Shown here one piece after another: positions 1 to 6,683 of a DNA stretch of 21,084 nucleotides (position 1 is the first letter of the stretch; each line of letters begins with the position of its first letter). The notes beneath the pieces are model-generated. The model saw only the letters and a program-made list of their open reading frames with translations. It was not told the origin of the DNA and made no database searches. Source of the stretch: a virus; IMG/VR virus record IMGVR_UViG_3300011116_000009, positions 1-21,084 of that record, one strand, 5' to 3'. Both the position numbers and the translations under genes were made by a program.

Positions 1-147
1 CATCACATTGTTGCTTTAGACACGGGCCAATGGATTGCCTACCCCAACAATCGGTTGCTGTGGGTAGACCCGTCGTGGATACATGGGGAGGTGCCGAGGG
101 ACTGGCGCAGCCCGTCAACTAACTACACCGTGGAGGGTAGCCCATGA
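1..147 (+). CDS. C-terminal end of an unidentified small phage protein (5' truncated)
   Basis: Reading frame 1 is open from the window edge to a TGA at 145-147, giving 48 residues of a protein whose start lies outside the window. The fragment is rich in Trp, Pro and Asp and contains a DTGQWIAYPNN segment and a PRDWRSPSTNY segment near the end; I do not recognise the family. The stop overlaps the next start (ATGA at 144-147), which is typical of a real coupled operon and supports this short frame being coding. It belongs to a rightward group of small genes that face the leftward virion and lysis genes. No function is proposed. Confidence 0.55.
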   Translation, partial: HHIVALDTGQWIAYPNNRLLWVDPSWIHGEVPRDWRSPSTNYTVEGSP

Positions 148-251
148 AACGGCTTATAGCGGCTTTACGGCGGCTTTGGGAGGTAGATTGGCGTCATGTA
201 CCGCCCCCGAATTGGGCGGCTAAACGCGGGTCAGGGAGGATTTACTGGTGA
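144..251 (+). CDS. 35-residue basic small protein, unknown function
   Basis: A 35-codon frame starts with ATG overlapping the previous stop by four bases and ends with a TGA that overlaps the next gene's GTG start, also by four bases. A strong ribosome binding site (GGAGGG at 132-137) lies six bases before the start. The N-terminal half is an Arg/Leu-rich segment that could be an amphipathic helix (MKRLIAALRRLW), followed by a Pro-rich middle and an aromatic end. It is too short for normal gene callers. The double start/stop overlap plus the binding site are the reasons for calling it; there is no recognisable domain. A leader peptide or coupling cistron is an alternative. Confidence 0.5.
   Translation: MKRLIAALRRLWEVDWRHVPPPNWAAKRGSGRIYW
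233..240 (+). promoter_or_regulatory. Shine-Dalgarno site supporting a GTG start
   Basis: AGGGAGGA lies seven bases before the GTG at 248 and inside the preceding 35-codon gene. It decides the start of the 62-residue gene, which would otherwise have no good initiation codon. Confidence 0.7.
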
Positions 252-436
252 CGGTGGATAACGATAGCCCGCCGGGGTCATGGCAACGGGAGATTGACCT
301 GATGCCGTGGAAGTACAACACCTCGCAAGAGGAACGGGTCAGGTTGGCGCTGTCTGAATTACGCGCTAAAGGGCTATGGGAAATTGCCCGAGTGCTGGAG
401 CAGGAGATTGTTACCCTGCGAGCCGAGCGGAAGTAA
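248..436 (+). CDS. 62-residue small phage protein, unknown function
   Basis: A GTG-started frame with an excellent ribosome binding site (AGGGAGGA at 233-240, seven bases upstream). The start overlaps the previous stop as GTGA. The product has a polar N-terminus followed by a helical C-terminal half (from about residue 27) rich in Glu, Arg and Leu, likely one long amphipathic or coiled-coil helix. No family is recognised. Its last 26 bases overlap, on the opposite strand, the end of the endolysin gene, so this is the last gene of a rightward operon meeting the leftward late operon tail to tail. Such small helical proteins are common in phage accessory or early regions, but a role cannot be assigned. 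Confidence 0.65.
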   Translation: MTVDNDSPPGSWQREIDLMPWKYNTSQEERVRLALSELRAKGLWEIARVLEQEIVTLRAERK

Positions 437-905
437 ACAGCGCCCGTTCGTCGTTGCGGCGTTTAACCAACCCCGGCAGCACCTTGCCTGCCGTTTTTGT
501 CCACATGAGGAAGGCGTCGGCAGCGCCCTCTATGTCGCCACGGTTGTAGCGCATCCGTATGCTGCTGCGCTGGAGGTTCCCGAGGCCGACGTTAAAGGCA
601 AAGCTCACCAGAGCGTCAAATTGGCCTTGATGACCAAGAGCAGCAGGGCAAAGTCGGGCCACGCCGCGCTCAAACCGCGCAAGGTCTTGAGCAAGTAAAG
701 CGTCCACCTCTCCCATCGTGAGGCTGCGATCCCAGCCGTCGGGTAGCGGTAAGTTGCGCCGATCCTCATATTTCACCGCTGCGTGTGAGGGGTCTATAAC
801 GTGGCCGACCCCGACCGTCCATAGCAGGGCCGGACACCGATAGGGTCGCGTCCTTACGCCCTCGTGATGCGCGATCATCGCCTTGGCGGCGTCCGACACC
901 TTCAT
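411..905 (-). CDS. Endolysin, T4-type lysozyme (GH24 muramidase)
   Basis: This 164-residue protein should hydrolyse the MurNAc-GlcNAc bond of peptidoglycan and lyse the host at the end of infection. The GH24 signature is clear: a Glu-Gly at residues 15-16, then a Tyr-x-Cys at 22-24, then WTVGVGH at 29-35. Spacing gives a catalytic triad of Glu15, Cys24 and Thr30, i.e. the E-x8-(D/C)-x5-T pattern with Cys instead of the T4 Asp. The C-terminal FDALVSFAFNVG and GLVKRRNDER segments are also family hallmarks. There is no N-terminal hydrophobic or SAR segment, so it probably needs the upstream holin to reach the periplasm. Its start overlaps the holin stop (ATGA), and no strong Shine-Dalgarno site is visible, which suggests coupled translation. 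Length is normal for the family. Confidence 0.95.
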   Translation of the reverse strand: MKVSDAAKAMIAHHEGVRTRPYRCPALLWTVGVGHVIDPSHAAVKYEDRRNLPLPDGWDRSLTMGEVDALLAQDLARFERGVARLCPAALGHQGQFDALVSFAFNVGLGNLQRSSIRMRYNRGDIEGAADAFLMWTKTAGKVLPGLVKRRNDERALFTSARLAG

Positions 906-1387
906 TTTTTCTGGAACGCTTGTGTCCCAAACCAGAAGGCAATGATGCTGGACAGGATCAGCATTTCGTCATCGCTGAATACGTTTTCCATCGCAATCGC
1001 AAACGGGATGCCTGTGGTGTAGGCGTACCACACGCCTGCGATGTTCAGCGCGACCAGTTCCAGCACAAAGATGTAGGTGACGACCGGACGCACCGAGGCA
1101 CGCAGGTTGATCATCCATTGGGATGCGCCTTTGCCGATCTCAATATCGTGCTGGTACAGGGCTTGGCGCTCCTCGGCGGCGGTCTGCGTCTGCATCTGCT
1201 CCAGCTTGATTTCCTCTACCCGCGCCTGTGCGATAAAGCCACGTTCGGCAAGGGCGAGTTCGCGTTCCTTTTGCGCGGCGACAAGGGCAAGCTCATGCTT
1301 CTTGTCCTGCCGGTCTTGGAAGATGGTCAGAATCTTCGGCAAGCCACCCGCAAGGAACGACAGAAACGTGCTAACTAACGTCATCAT
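902..1387 (-). CDS. Holin, GTA-type three-transmembrane family
   Basis: This 161-residue protein has a hydrophobic N-terminal segment (about residues 2-20), a long charged Glu/Gln/Ala-rich coiled-coil stretch (about 27-80) and two strong C-terminal hydrophobic segments (about 100-125 and 143-155). The RASVRP motif just before the second segment, followed by a WFGTQAF-type end, matches what I know of the 'holin of 3TMs, for gene-transfer release' family. It would form the inner-membrane lesion that releases the adjacent endolysin. It starts inside the previous gene's stop (ATGATGA) and its own stop overlaps the endolysin start. A spanin-like role for the coiled coil is a weaker alternative. 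Confidence 0.8.
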   Translation of the reverse strand: MMTLVSTFLSFLAGGLPKILTIFQDRQDKKHELALVAAQKERELALAERGFIAQARVEEIKLEQMQTQTAAEERQALYQHDIEIGKGASQWMINLRASVRPVVTYIFVLELVALNIAGVWYAYTTGIPFAIAMENVFSDDEMLILSSIIAFWFGTQAFQKK

Positions 1388-1797
1388 TTGGAAGCCCTCA
1401 CAACGTCATCGCCTTTGGTGACGGTCACATGGTCGCCTTCTACGTCCACGCGCATCGGTTGTTCCTTGCGGTCAAGCCGGTCAAGTTTGCTGATAAGTTC
1501 CTTGATGACCGCAAACTCGGGCTTTTCTTCTTTCTCCACCGTACCGGCGATGCCATTGAGCATGGAGATAAGGGCGGTCAGCGAGGCACCAAGCAAGCCC
1601 ATCACGGCAGCAATCTTGTCGTTGTCCAGAAACAAACTGGAGACGACGCCAATAACTACGATAGCGGTGATGTATTTAAGGCCGTCCTTGCCGATAGCCT
1701 TGCCTGCTACGGTCTTAGCCGACGCTTTGGCCTCAAGCCGATTTAACTCGGCCTGCACCTGCGCTCGGAATAACTCAAGGTCTACTGGCTCGCTCAC
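1384..1797 (-). CDS. Small lysis-cassette membrane protein (two TM segments), holin-like
   Basis: The 137-residue product begins with GTG (GTGA overlap with the preceding gene). Residues 1-30 are charged and helical, two hydrophobic segments follow at about 41-57 and 62-85, and the C-terminal third is charged with a helix (about 95-112) and a short beta-like VDVEGDHVTV end. Two closely spaced membrane helices and the position directly before the 3TM holin and endolysin suggest a second holin, an antiholin or a lysis regulator. I recognise no named family with certainty. The preceding GGTGGGG at about 1803-1809 is a modest ribosome binding site, so coupling to the upstream gene is likely. Confidence 0.7.
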   Translation of the reverse strand: MSEPVDLELFRAQVQAELNRLEAKASAKTVAGKAIGKDGLKYITAIVVIGVVSSLFLDNDKIAAVMGLLGASLTALISMLNGIAGTVEKEEKPEFAVIKELISKLDRLDRKEQPMRVDVEGDHVTVTKGDDVVRASK

Positions 1798-1991
1798 GAT
1801 AACCCCACCAACTTGATGACGATGCCAAGCAGCAGCAGGATGATCGTGGCTGCCGTACCCATCACGACCTGCTCCAGCCTTTTGAGCCGTGCGTTGGTCG
1901 CGTCAAACTGCAATTCAATCTTTGCGAACCGGGCCGAGCATAAATCCTCGTGACCGTTCAGCCTAATCTCTAACTCGCCTGTTGTTGCCAT
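1794..1991 (-). CDS. Small membrane protein with C-terminal TM helix, XhlA-like
   Basis: The product is 65 residues: a soluble N-terminal part with a predicted amphipathic helix or coiled coil (about 15-42) and a single very hydrophobic C-terminal segment (about 45-63, ATIILLLLGIVIKLVG). This architecture is that of XhlA/haemolysin-type small phage lysis proteins, so a membrane-associated lysis role is inferred. An ATG also exists six bases upstream (1997), but the AAGG at 1999-2002 is only one base from that ATG and seven from the one chosen here, so the downstream start is preferred. The gene follows the tail fibre stop closely and overlaps the next gene. Confidence 0.7.
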   Translation of the reverse strand: MATTGELEIRLNGHEDLCSARFAKIELQFDATNARLKRLEQVVMGTAATIILLLLGIVIKLVGLS

Positions 1992-1998
1992 GTTCATG

Positions 1999-2002
1999 CC
2001 TT
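1999..2002 (-). promoter_or_regulatory. Shine-Dalgarno site that selects the second ATG
   Basis: AAGG next to the fibre stop codon lies seven bases before the ATG at 1991 and only one base before the ATG at 1997. Spacing favours the shorter product. Confidence 0.5.
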
Positions 2003-3509
2003 ATGGATGGGATGCTTTGTATGCGTCAAAGTCGGCCTTCAGCTCTTGGATCGCTTTGACGAGCGCAGGAATCAGCGTGCCGGGAGCAACAGTATAAATC
2101 CCATCCTCACGTTGCTTCACCATCCGCATGACATCAGCGCCATTCGCGGCAATCGCGGCTTCTGACTCTTGAGCAATAAACCCGTGATAAACGCTGTCAC
2201 CGTCGCCGTGTACGCGCTCATCGCTTTGAGGGTTGTACTTGCCCTCATCGTCATATTCCGGCACATACCCCGGCACCGCAGGATCAATGTCTTTGCACTT
2301 TTTCCATTGGTAGGTAACCGGGCGCAGGCTTGCAATCAATGCCAAACCAATGTCGCTCGGCTGGATGTTTTCCTTTAGCCGCTCATCGGATGACGCTGAC
2401 CACGACGTATCGCTACCGTCTAAATCCAGTTCAGCAATGTTAGCGCCGCTGCCTATCGTGATGCGGTTGTCGGCGGTGCCAGTAACACCTTGTCCGATTA
2501 CAATTCGGTTGGATGCAGACGCTGATCCAGTTTGCGCGCTTTTTCCAACAAGAGTATTGCCTGATCCCGTGGTGATAGTAGTTCCTGTGCCATAACCAAG
2601 CCCTGTATTGTTAGAGCCTGTTGTTAAATCACTAAGAGACTCAGCGCCAATAGCGGTGTTGTTACCACCTGTTGCCCCACCCACTCCACGACAAGCCAAA
2701 CGCCCAACGCCCACGTTGTAGCTTGAGTTCATGTTTCTGCCAGAAATTTGACCAATAAACGTATTAAAATTAAAATTGTATTGGCTGCCAGCGTCATCTC
2801 CAATAAGAGTGTTTCCGCCTAAACTTGTTATTGCAGCGCCTGCGGCATTCCCAATCAATGTGTTGTTAGAGCCAGTTGTTATTGCCGTCCCCGCGTCATA
2901 GCCCACGGCGGTATTTGCTGTTCCTGAGGTGACGCTATCACCTGCGTTAATGCCTAACGCAGTAACGGCGCTCGTCGTAATGCCCGCAAGTGATGAGCCA
3001 ATCAACTGAAACTGCGTGCCGTCGTACACAATCACCACGGTCTGCCCTGACTTGATGTCGTTTGCAGCAAGGGCGGTGGTGCCGTTCTTGGTAATACTCT
3101 TTGCGCCAAGGCTGTTGATGTTGATGGTCGTTGCGCCCGTGTTTGCGCCTGCCGCGACAAACCAAAACATCTGGCCTGCGGCATACGCAGCAATCGCTGG
3201 CGACAAACTGCCGGTGATCGTATTGGTGCCAGAGATAGAGCCGATCAGGCTAACCGTGTTGCTCTGCACCTGACCAAGCGTGGCCGAGTCCGTAGACGCG
3301 CTACCCGTTCCAAGGCCCGTGAGCTTATAGCCCGCCATCGGAAGGTTAGCCGTGGGATTGGTCTGCCCGTCCTTGGTGACACAGGTAGAGAGGCCCGTTG
3401 CAAGGTCTGCCGTCAGCGCGTTAAACGCGGTGCTAGAGATAACCGTGCCGGTAACGACAGGCTGGCCTGCCGAGTTGATCTGGAATGTACCGCTACCGTT
3501 GAATGACAT
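2001..3509 (-). CDS. Tail fibre/spike with YadA-like repeats and C-terminal S74 chaperone
   Basis: This 502-residue protein is a likely receptor-binding fibre. Residues 1-90 form a phage fibre head domain (GQPVVTGTVISSTAFN, then KDGQT and LPMAGYKLTGLG). Residues 100-175 are a beta-rich domain. Residues 187-356 carry repeats of the NTAVGYDAG type, like the left-handed beta-roll of YadA head domains. Residues 374-502 are an intramolecular chaperone/peptidase S74 domain: SDERLK with Ser374 and Lys379 five apart (the expected cleavage dyad), LRPVTYQW, GFIAQE and a C-terminal coiled coil. Such domains drive trimerisation and then cut themselves off. The gene starts with a TAATG overlap from the ejection protein gene. 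Its middle is visibly A+T-richer than both ends (23/60 G+C at 2761-2820), a sign of module exchange. Confidence 0.92.
   Translation of the reverse strand: MSFNGSGTFQINSAGQPVVTGTVISSTAFNALTADLATGLSTCVTKDGQTNPTANLPMAGYKLTGLGTGSASTDSATLGQVQSNTVSLIGSISGTNTITGSLSPAIAAYAAGQMFWFVAAGANTGATTININSLGAKSITKNGTTALAANDIKSGQTVVIVYDGTQFQLIGSSLAGITTSAVTALGINAGDSVTSGTANTAVGYDAGTAITTGSNNTLIGNAAGAAITSLGGNTLIGDDAGSQYNFNFNTFIGQISGRNMNSSYNVGVGRLACRGVGGATGGNNTAIGAESLSDLTTGSNNTGLGYGTGTTITTGSGNTLVGKSAQTGSASASNRIVIGQGVTGTADNRITIGSGANIAELDLDGSDTSWSASSDERLKENIQPSDIGLALIASLRPVTYQWKKCKDIDPAVPGYVPEYDDEGKYNPQSDERVHGDGDSVYHGFIAQESEAAIAANGADVMRMVKQREDGIYTVAPGTLIPALVKAIQELKADFDAYKASHP
2442..2951 (-). repeat. YadA-like beta-roll repeats in the tail fibre
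   Basis: Residues 187-356 of the fibre contain a series of N-T-x-(I/V/L)-G-x-x-A-G-like units: NTAVGYDAG, NTLIGNAAG, NTLIGDDAG, NTFIGQISG, NVGVGRLAC, NTAIGAESL, NTGLGYGTG, NTLVGKSAQ, then degenerate RIVIGQG and RITIGSG units. Linkers vary from about 6 to 15 residues. The pattern matches trimeric autotransporter head repeats and predicts a trimeric beta-roll shaft. Confidence 0.75.
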
Positions 3510-5173
3510 TACTCTTGCTCCTCTGCTGCGCGATCAAGTTGCGCCAACTGATACGCCAACATTCTTGCCGTTTGTGGGTTTACTTTGCCGCCCGCACGCT
3601 TTGCCATATCCACGGCCATTGCCATGCTGGGATTGCGGCGCACCAACTCATCGCCACGCTCTGCAAGCAGCTTGGCAAGCTGCGCGGGTTTGCCAACTGC
3701 CTTGCCCGCTGCGTACACGGTCTCACCCACAAGACGCGGGCTGCTTGCTGCCATTTGCAACACGCCTGTCGGGCTTAATGCTTGAAATGCGTTGTATGCC
3801 GCGCCAGCGCCAGACAAAGCGCCTGACAAACCGCGAGGCAATTCCGCACTTAACGCTTGACCAGCCAACTCTGGAAACAAGTTTTTTGCGCCTTGTTCGG
3901 CCAGCATTTCGCCAAGCTCCACGCGGCGACCATAATTGGTATTAGCGTTATTTCGCAAAATTGACTGAAGTTTGCGAACCTGCGTGTCTATGCTTGCTTT
4001 TGGGTTTTGCGATAGCGTTTTTTCAATTTCTTGCAACAAATCGCTGGCCGTTTCGTAATCTGCCATTACATTCGCATAGTCAGGCGCTTGCCGTGTAATT
4101 TCGCCACGAATTGCGCCGTAAACTTCATTTGCCGCATTCCTAGCGGGTGTTCCATACGGAAGCGAATCTCTAATGCTACCAACCGCCTGCTTTAGCGCAT
4201 CAATACCAGCAACCGTGTGATACACGGCGGGATCGCCTGATTTCCAATCATCAACAGTTGCTTTTAAATCTTGCCATGCAGAAGCGGCAGCGGGGTCTTT
4301 GCTTTTGCCTTCAAAATACCCACGCCCTTTAACTTTGTTGACTGCTGCGTCAATGTCATTAAATTTTAGTACGGTTTTATCTTTAGAAACATTAGCCATT
4401 CCCGCTGTATACGCTTGCGATCTTTGTTGGCGTAACGAGGAAATTGCGGGCTTTATAGTTTCTACAATTTGATTAACGGGGGCATCGCCTCGCATTTGAG
4501 AAACAAACGCTTGCCCTTGCTCTCCACCCTTAAACCCCGCTTTTGCCGCTTCTTCAACGGCGCGAGTTCCCGCGCCAGTTGTAAAGCCTAAACCTGCAGC
4601 ACCTAATTTGCCCGCGCCTTTTGCGGCTTTGGTGGCAACGCTCAACGGATCAATTACATCGGCTACTTTTTGGATTGTTTCGCCCGTTCGCGCAACAACG
4701 CCGCCTGTGCGGCCCATTGCACGGGGAGCGACACGCAATGCACCGCCTGCGCCCGTTAAAATTGTGGCCGCATCTGCCAAAAACCCGGCAGGATCGTCAG
4801 CAAATGTTTTTTTGGCGTTTTCTACGCTGCCATATCGGCTTTTGTAAAACTCACCGACACGGTTAGCCATTTCTGGGCTGGCATCCGTAATGCCTAGTTT
4901 GCCCAATACGCTGCTGCCTAAATTGACAATGTTCTTACCAGTTTCTATGGGGCTTGTAATAGCTTCCACCGTGGACTTTCCAAGCTGATACGCGCTGCTT
5001 GGGAAATTTGCTACAGCTTGGGCAAGCATTGGCCCCGCCCCTAAACTATCCTCGCGCTTTGGCATTGCAGAAGTAGCAAGCGGTTTAGACGCTTTGGCTT
5101 TGTCATGTTTTGCATACGCCTCGTCGGGCGACGCCGCGTCATATAACTCGCCTTCAATGCGGTAAGTAGGCAT
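3509..5173 (-). CDS. Internal virion (ejection) protein, large, hydrophobic-helix rich
   Basis: The 554-residue product starts MPTYRIEGELYDA followed by an ASPDEAYA segment, an opening I associate with phage internal virion and tail-tip proteins. The rest is mostly helical and Ala-rich: hydrophobic or amphipathic Gly/Ala stretches near residues 137-155 and 185-205, a central helical region (220-420) and more Ala/Gly-rich helices at about 435-490, ending in a charged tail. This matches ejection proteins that enter the host envelope with the DNA; no lysozyme or transglycosylase motif was seen. It is the third large protein between nozzle and fibre, the usual place for ejection proteins in P22/SU10-like phages. 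A GAGG lies nine bases before the start. Third positions are A/T-richer than in neighbours (22/60 G+C at 4321-4380). Confidence 0.7.
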   Translation of the reverse strand: MPTYRIEGELYDAASPDEAYAKHDKAKASKPLATSAMPKREDSLGAGPMLAQAVANFPSSAYQLGKSTVEAITSPIETGKNIVNLGSSVLGKLGITDASPEMANRVGEFYKSRYGSVENAKKTFADDPAGFLADAATILTGAGGALRVAPRAMGRTGGVVARTGETIQKVADVIDPLSVATKAAKGAGKLGAAGLGFTTGAGTRAVEEAAKAGFKGGEQGQAFVSQMRGDAPVNQIVETIKPAISSLRQQRSQAYTAGMANVSKDKTVLKFNDIDAAVNKVKGRGYFEGKSKDPAAASAWQDLKATVDDWKSGDPAVYHTVAGIDALKQAVGSIRDSLPYGTPARNAANEVYGAIRGEITRQAPDYANVMADYETASDLLQEIEKTLSQNPKASIDTQVRKLQSILRNNANTNYGRRVELGEMLAEQGAKNLFPELAGQALSAELPRGLSGALSGAGAAYNAFQALSPTGVLQMAASSPRLVGETVYAAGKAVGKPAQLAKLLAERGDELVRRNPSMAMAVDMAKRAGGKVNPQTARMLAYQLAQLDRAAEEQE

Positions 5174-5179
5174 AGCGCA

Positions 5180-6433
5180 TTACCTCGGCGGCAAATCAAT
5201 AACGGGTTGGTACGATGGGCCTGCGTCACGGGTGATTGATCGCAAAACCGTTTCACGATTCCGGCGTTTTTGTTCTAACACCGGGGCTTTATCAAACGGT
5301 TGCGGTATGTATTGCTTGCGAGCGTTATCAAATTCATCAGGACTAATTACTGCACCAGATTCACGACGCAAAACGGCGTTGATAAAGTTTCGCTCGGCTT
5401 GAAAAAACATTTGTTGTTTTGGATCAAGAGCGAAATTACCGCCCGGTACGCCTGACAAAATTGAAGCGCCAACACTTTGTGGGGGCGTATCCAAAACTGG
5501 ATTTGATTCTGCAATACGGTCTGCAAAACCAGCTGCCTTGGCTTGATTTTCATTCATGCCTTTTGGAGCAGGGCGAATTCCCTTGACAATAGATGGTTCG
5601 CCCCCGGTTCGGCTTAATTGCGCGTAAATTGGGTTGCCTTCGTCATCAACTCCCGCAATCGCGGAACCACTATAAACATTAGTGACCGGCCCAGTCGGGC
5701 GTGTTGTTTCCTTCTTGATCGCAGCATCATAAATTGCGATGTTTGGATCACCGGGCTTTAACGCAGCGCGTTCAGAAATTAGTCGTGACAACTCCGTGCC
5801 TTTTGCTTCGCTTGGCGCAGCGACGGTGCTTTCTTTTACGCCGCCACGTTTGCCGAACTGCACATATGTGCCGGTCGCGCCCGCCACAGGGGCATAAAAC
5901 TCCTCTGCGGTTGGCGTTTCCATAGACTTTTCAAGCGCCGCTGCCAAAAGCGGTGCGCGCTTCATTGCGCCCATGCCGAGCGGCGTCATCGCCATGCTCA
6001 AGGCTTCCTGCGGCGCTTTGCGATACTGAGCGGTCGGTGTGACCTCCTGCAGCGTGGTTTCTGCGGGCGTTGCCGCCATAATCTGCTCAGCCGTGCGCTG
6101 GCCTTTGTCAAACACGCGGGCGGCTTCTTCCTTGCTAGGCGGTACATACCCGCCCTCCAAGCGGCCTGCGATACGGCGGCCAAACTCCTGCTCCATCTGC
6201 GTAGCCTGCTCACCCGCCTCCTCGGCTTTACGGCGCTGGCGTGCGCTCAAAAACGACTGCAGCGCCATCACAAGGGGCGCAGCGGAAGGCGTCGGGGCTG
6301 CCGATCCTGAAAGCGGCTGATACGCCTGTGCCTCTAGGGCTTCTGCCATAGCCTGACGGCGACGGGCCTCTGCGGCCTGCCGCTCGTACTCGGTCGGGGC
6401 GGCAAACGATGAAATGTATCTAGGTGCTGCCAT
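5180..6433 (-). CDS. Internal virion (ejection) protein
   Basis: This 417-residue protein has an Ala/Arg/Glu-rich helical N-terminal third (helices to about residue 100), a low-complexity Pro/Ala/Thr middle, and a conserved C-terminal block (about 340-405) containing FFQAERNFINAVLRRESG, AVISPDEFDNARKQYIPQP and a basic QKRRNRETVLRSI helix. That C-terminal block is one I recognise from podovirus-like internal virion proteins. The ATG at 6433 is chosen because GGAG sits nine bases upstream; a TTG six bases earlier is too close to that site. The start overlaps the upstream 84-residue gene by 14 bases. Role in DNA ejection is inferred from position and family resemblance, not from an enzymatic motif. 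Confidence 0.72.
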   Translation of the reverse strand: MAAPRYISSFAAPTEYERQAAEARRRQAMAEALEAQAYQPLSGSAAPTPSAAPLVMALQSFLSARQRRKAEEAGEQATQMEQEFGRRIAGRLEGGYVPPSKEEAARVFDKGQRTAEQIMAATPAETTLQEVTPTAQYRKAPQEALSMAMTPLGMGAMKRAPLLAAALEKSMETPTAEEFYAPVAGATGTYVQFGKRGGVKESTVAAPSEAKGTELSRLISERAALKPGDPNIAIYDAAIKKETTRPTGPVTNVYSGSAIAGVDDEGNPIYAQLSRTGGEPSIVKGIRPAPKGMNENQAKAAGFADRIAESNPVLDTPPQSVGASILSGVPGGNFALDPKQQMFFQAERNFINAVLRRESGAVISPDEFDNARKQYIPQPFDKAPVLEQKRRNRETVLRSITRDAGPSYQPVIDLPPR

Positions 6434-6674
6434 AATCAAAGTCTCCGCGATATTCGCCGCCCTGCGGGGTCGTCATACCCGGTGAGCGCGGCTTCATCAT
6501 GCCCTTGGGGATCACGCGGCCAAACTGCGGTTTAGCGGGCGACGTAATCATGGGGTTGTATTGGGCGTCAGTCGGCGGGGTGAAGTTGTCCATGCTGCCG
6601 CGCCGTTCCAGCGCATTAGCCAGTTTCTGCTGGCGGCTCATGGGGCCACTAAAGGTTTGGTATCTGCCGTTCAT
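6420..6674 (-). CDS. Small phage protein between ejection genes, unknown function
   Basis: An 84-residue product rich in Pro, Met, Gly and Arg with little predicted structure after a short helical stretch (about residues 13-25, SRQQKLANALERRG). The AGGGG at about 6681-6685 is a good ribosome binding site. It sits between two ejection protein genes, nine bases after one and overlapping the next by 14 bases. Similar short disordered proteins occur at this place in related phages, so a minor virion or assembly role is plausible, but no family function is known to me. Confidence 0.65.
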   Translation of the reverse strand: MNGRYQTFSGPMSRQQKLANALERRGSMDNFTPPTDAQYNPMITSPAKPQFGRVIPKGMMKPRSPGMTTPQGGEYRGDFDYGST

Positions 6675-6683
6675 GCCTACCCC

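Noticed and set aside
201-219. Inverted repeat CCGCCC / GGGCGG with a seven-base loop as a terminator.
   Set aside because: No T-run follows and it lies inside a gene with good start and stop overlaps, so a terminator there is unlikely.
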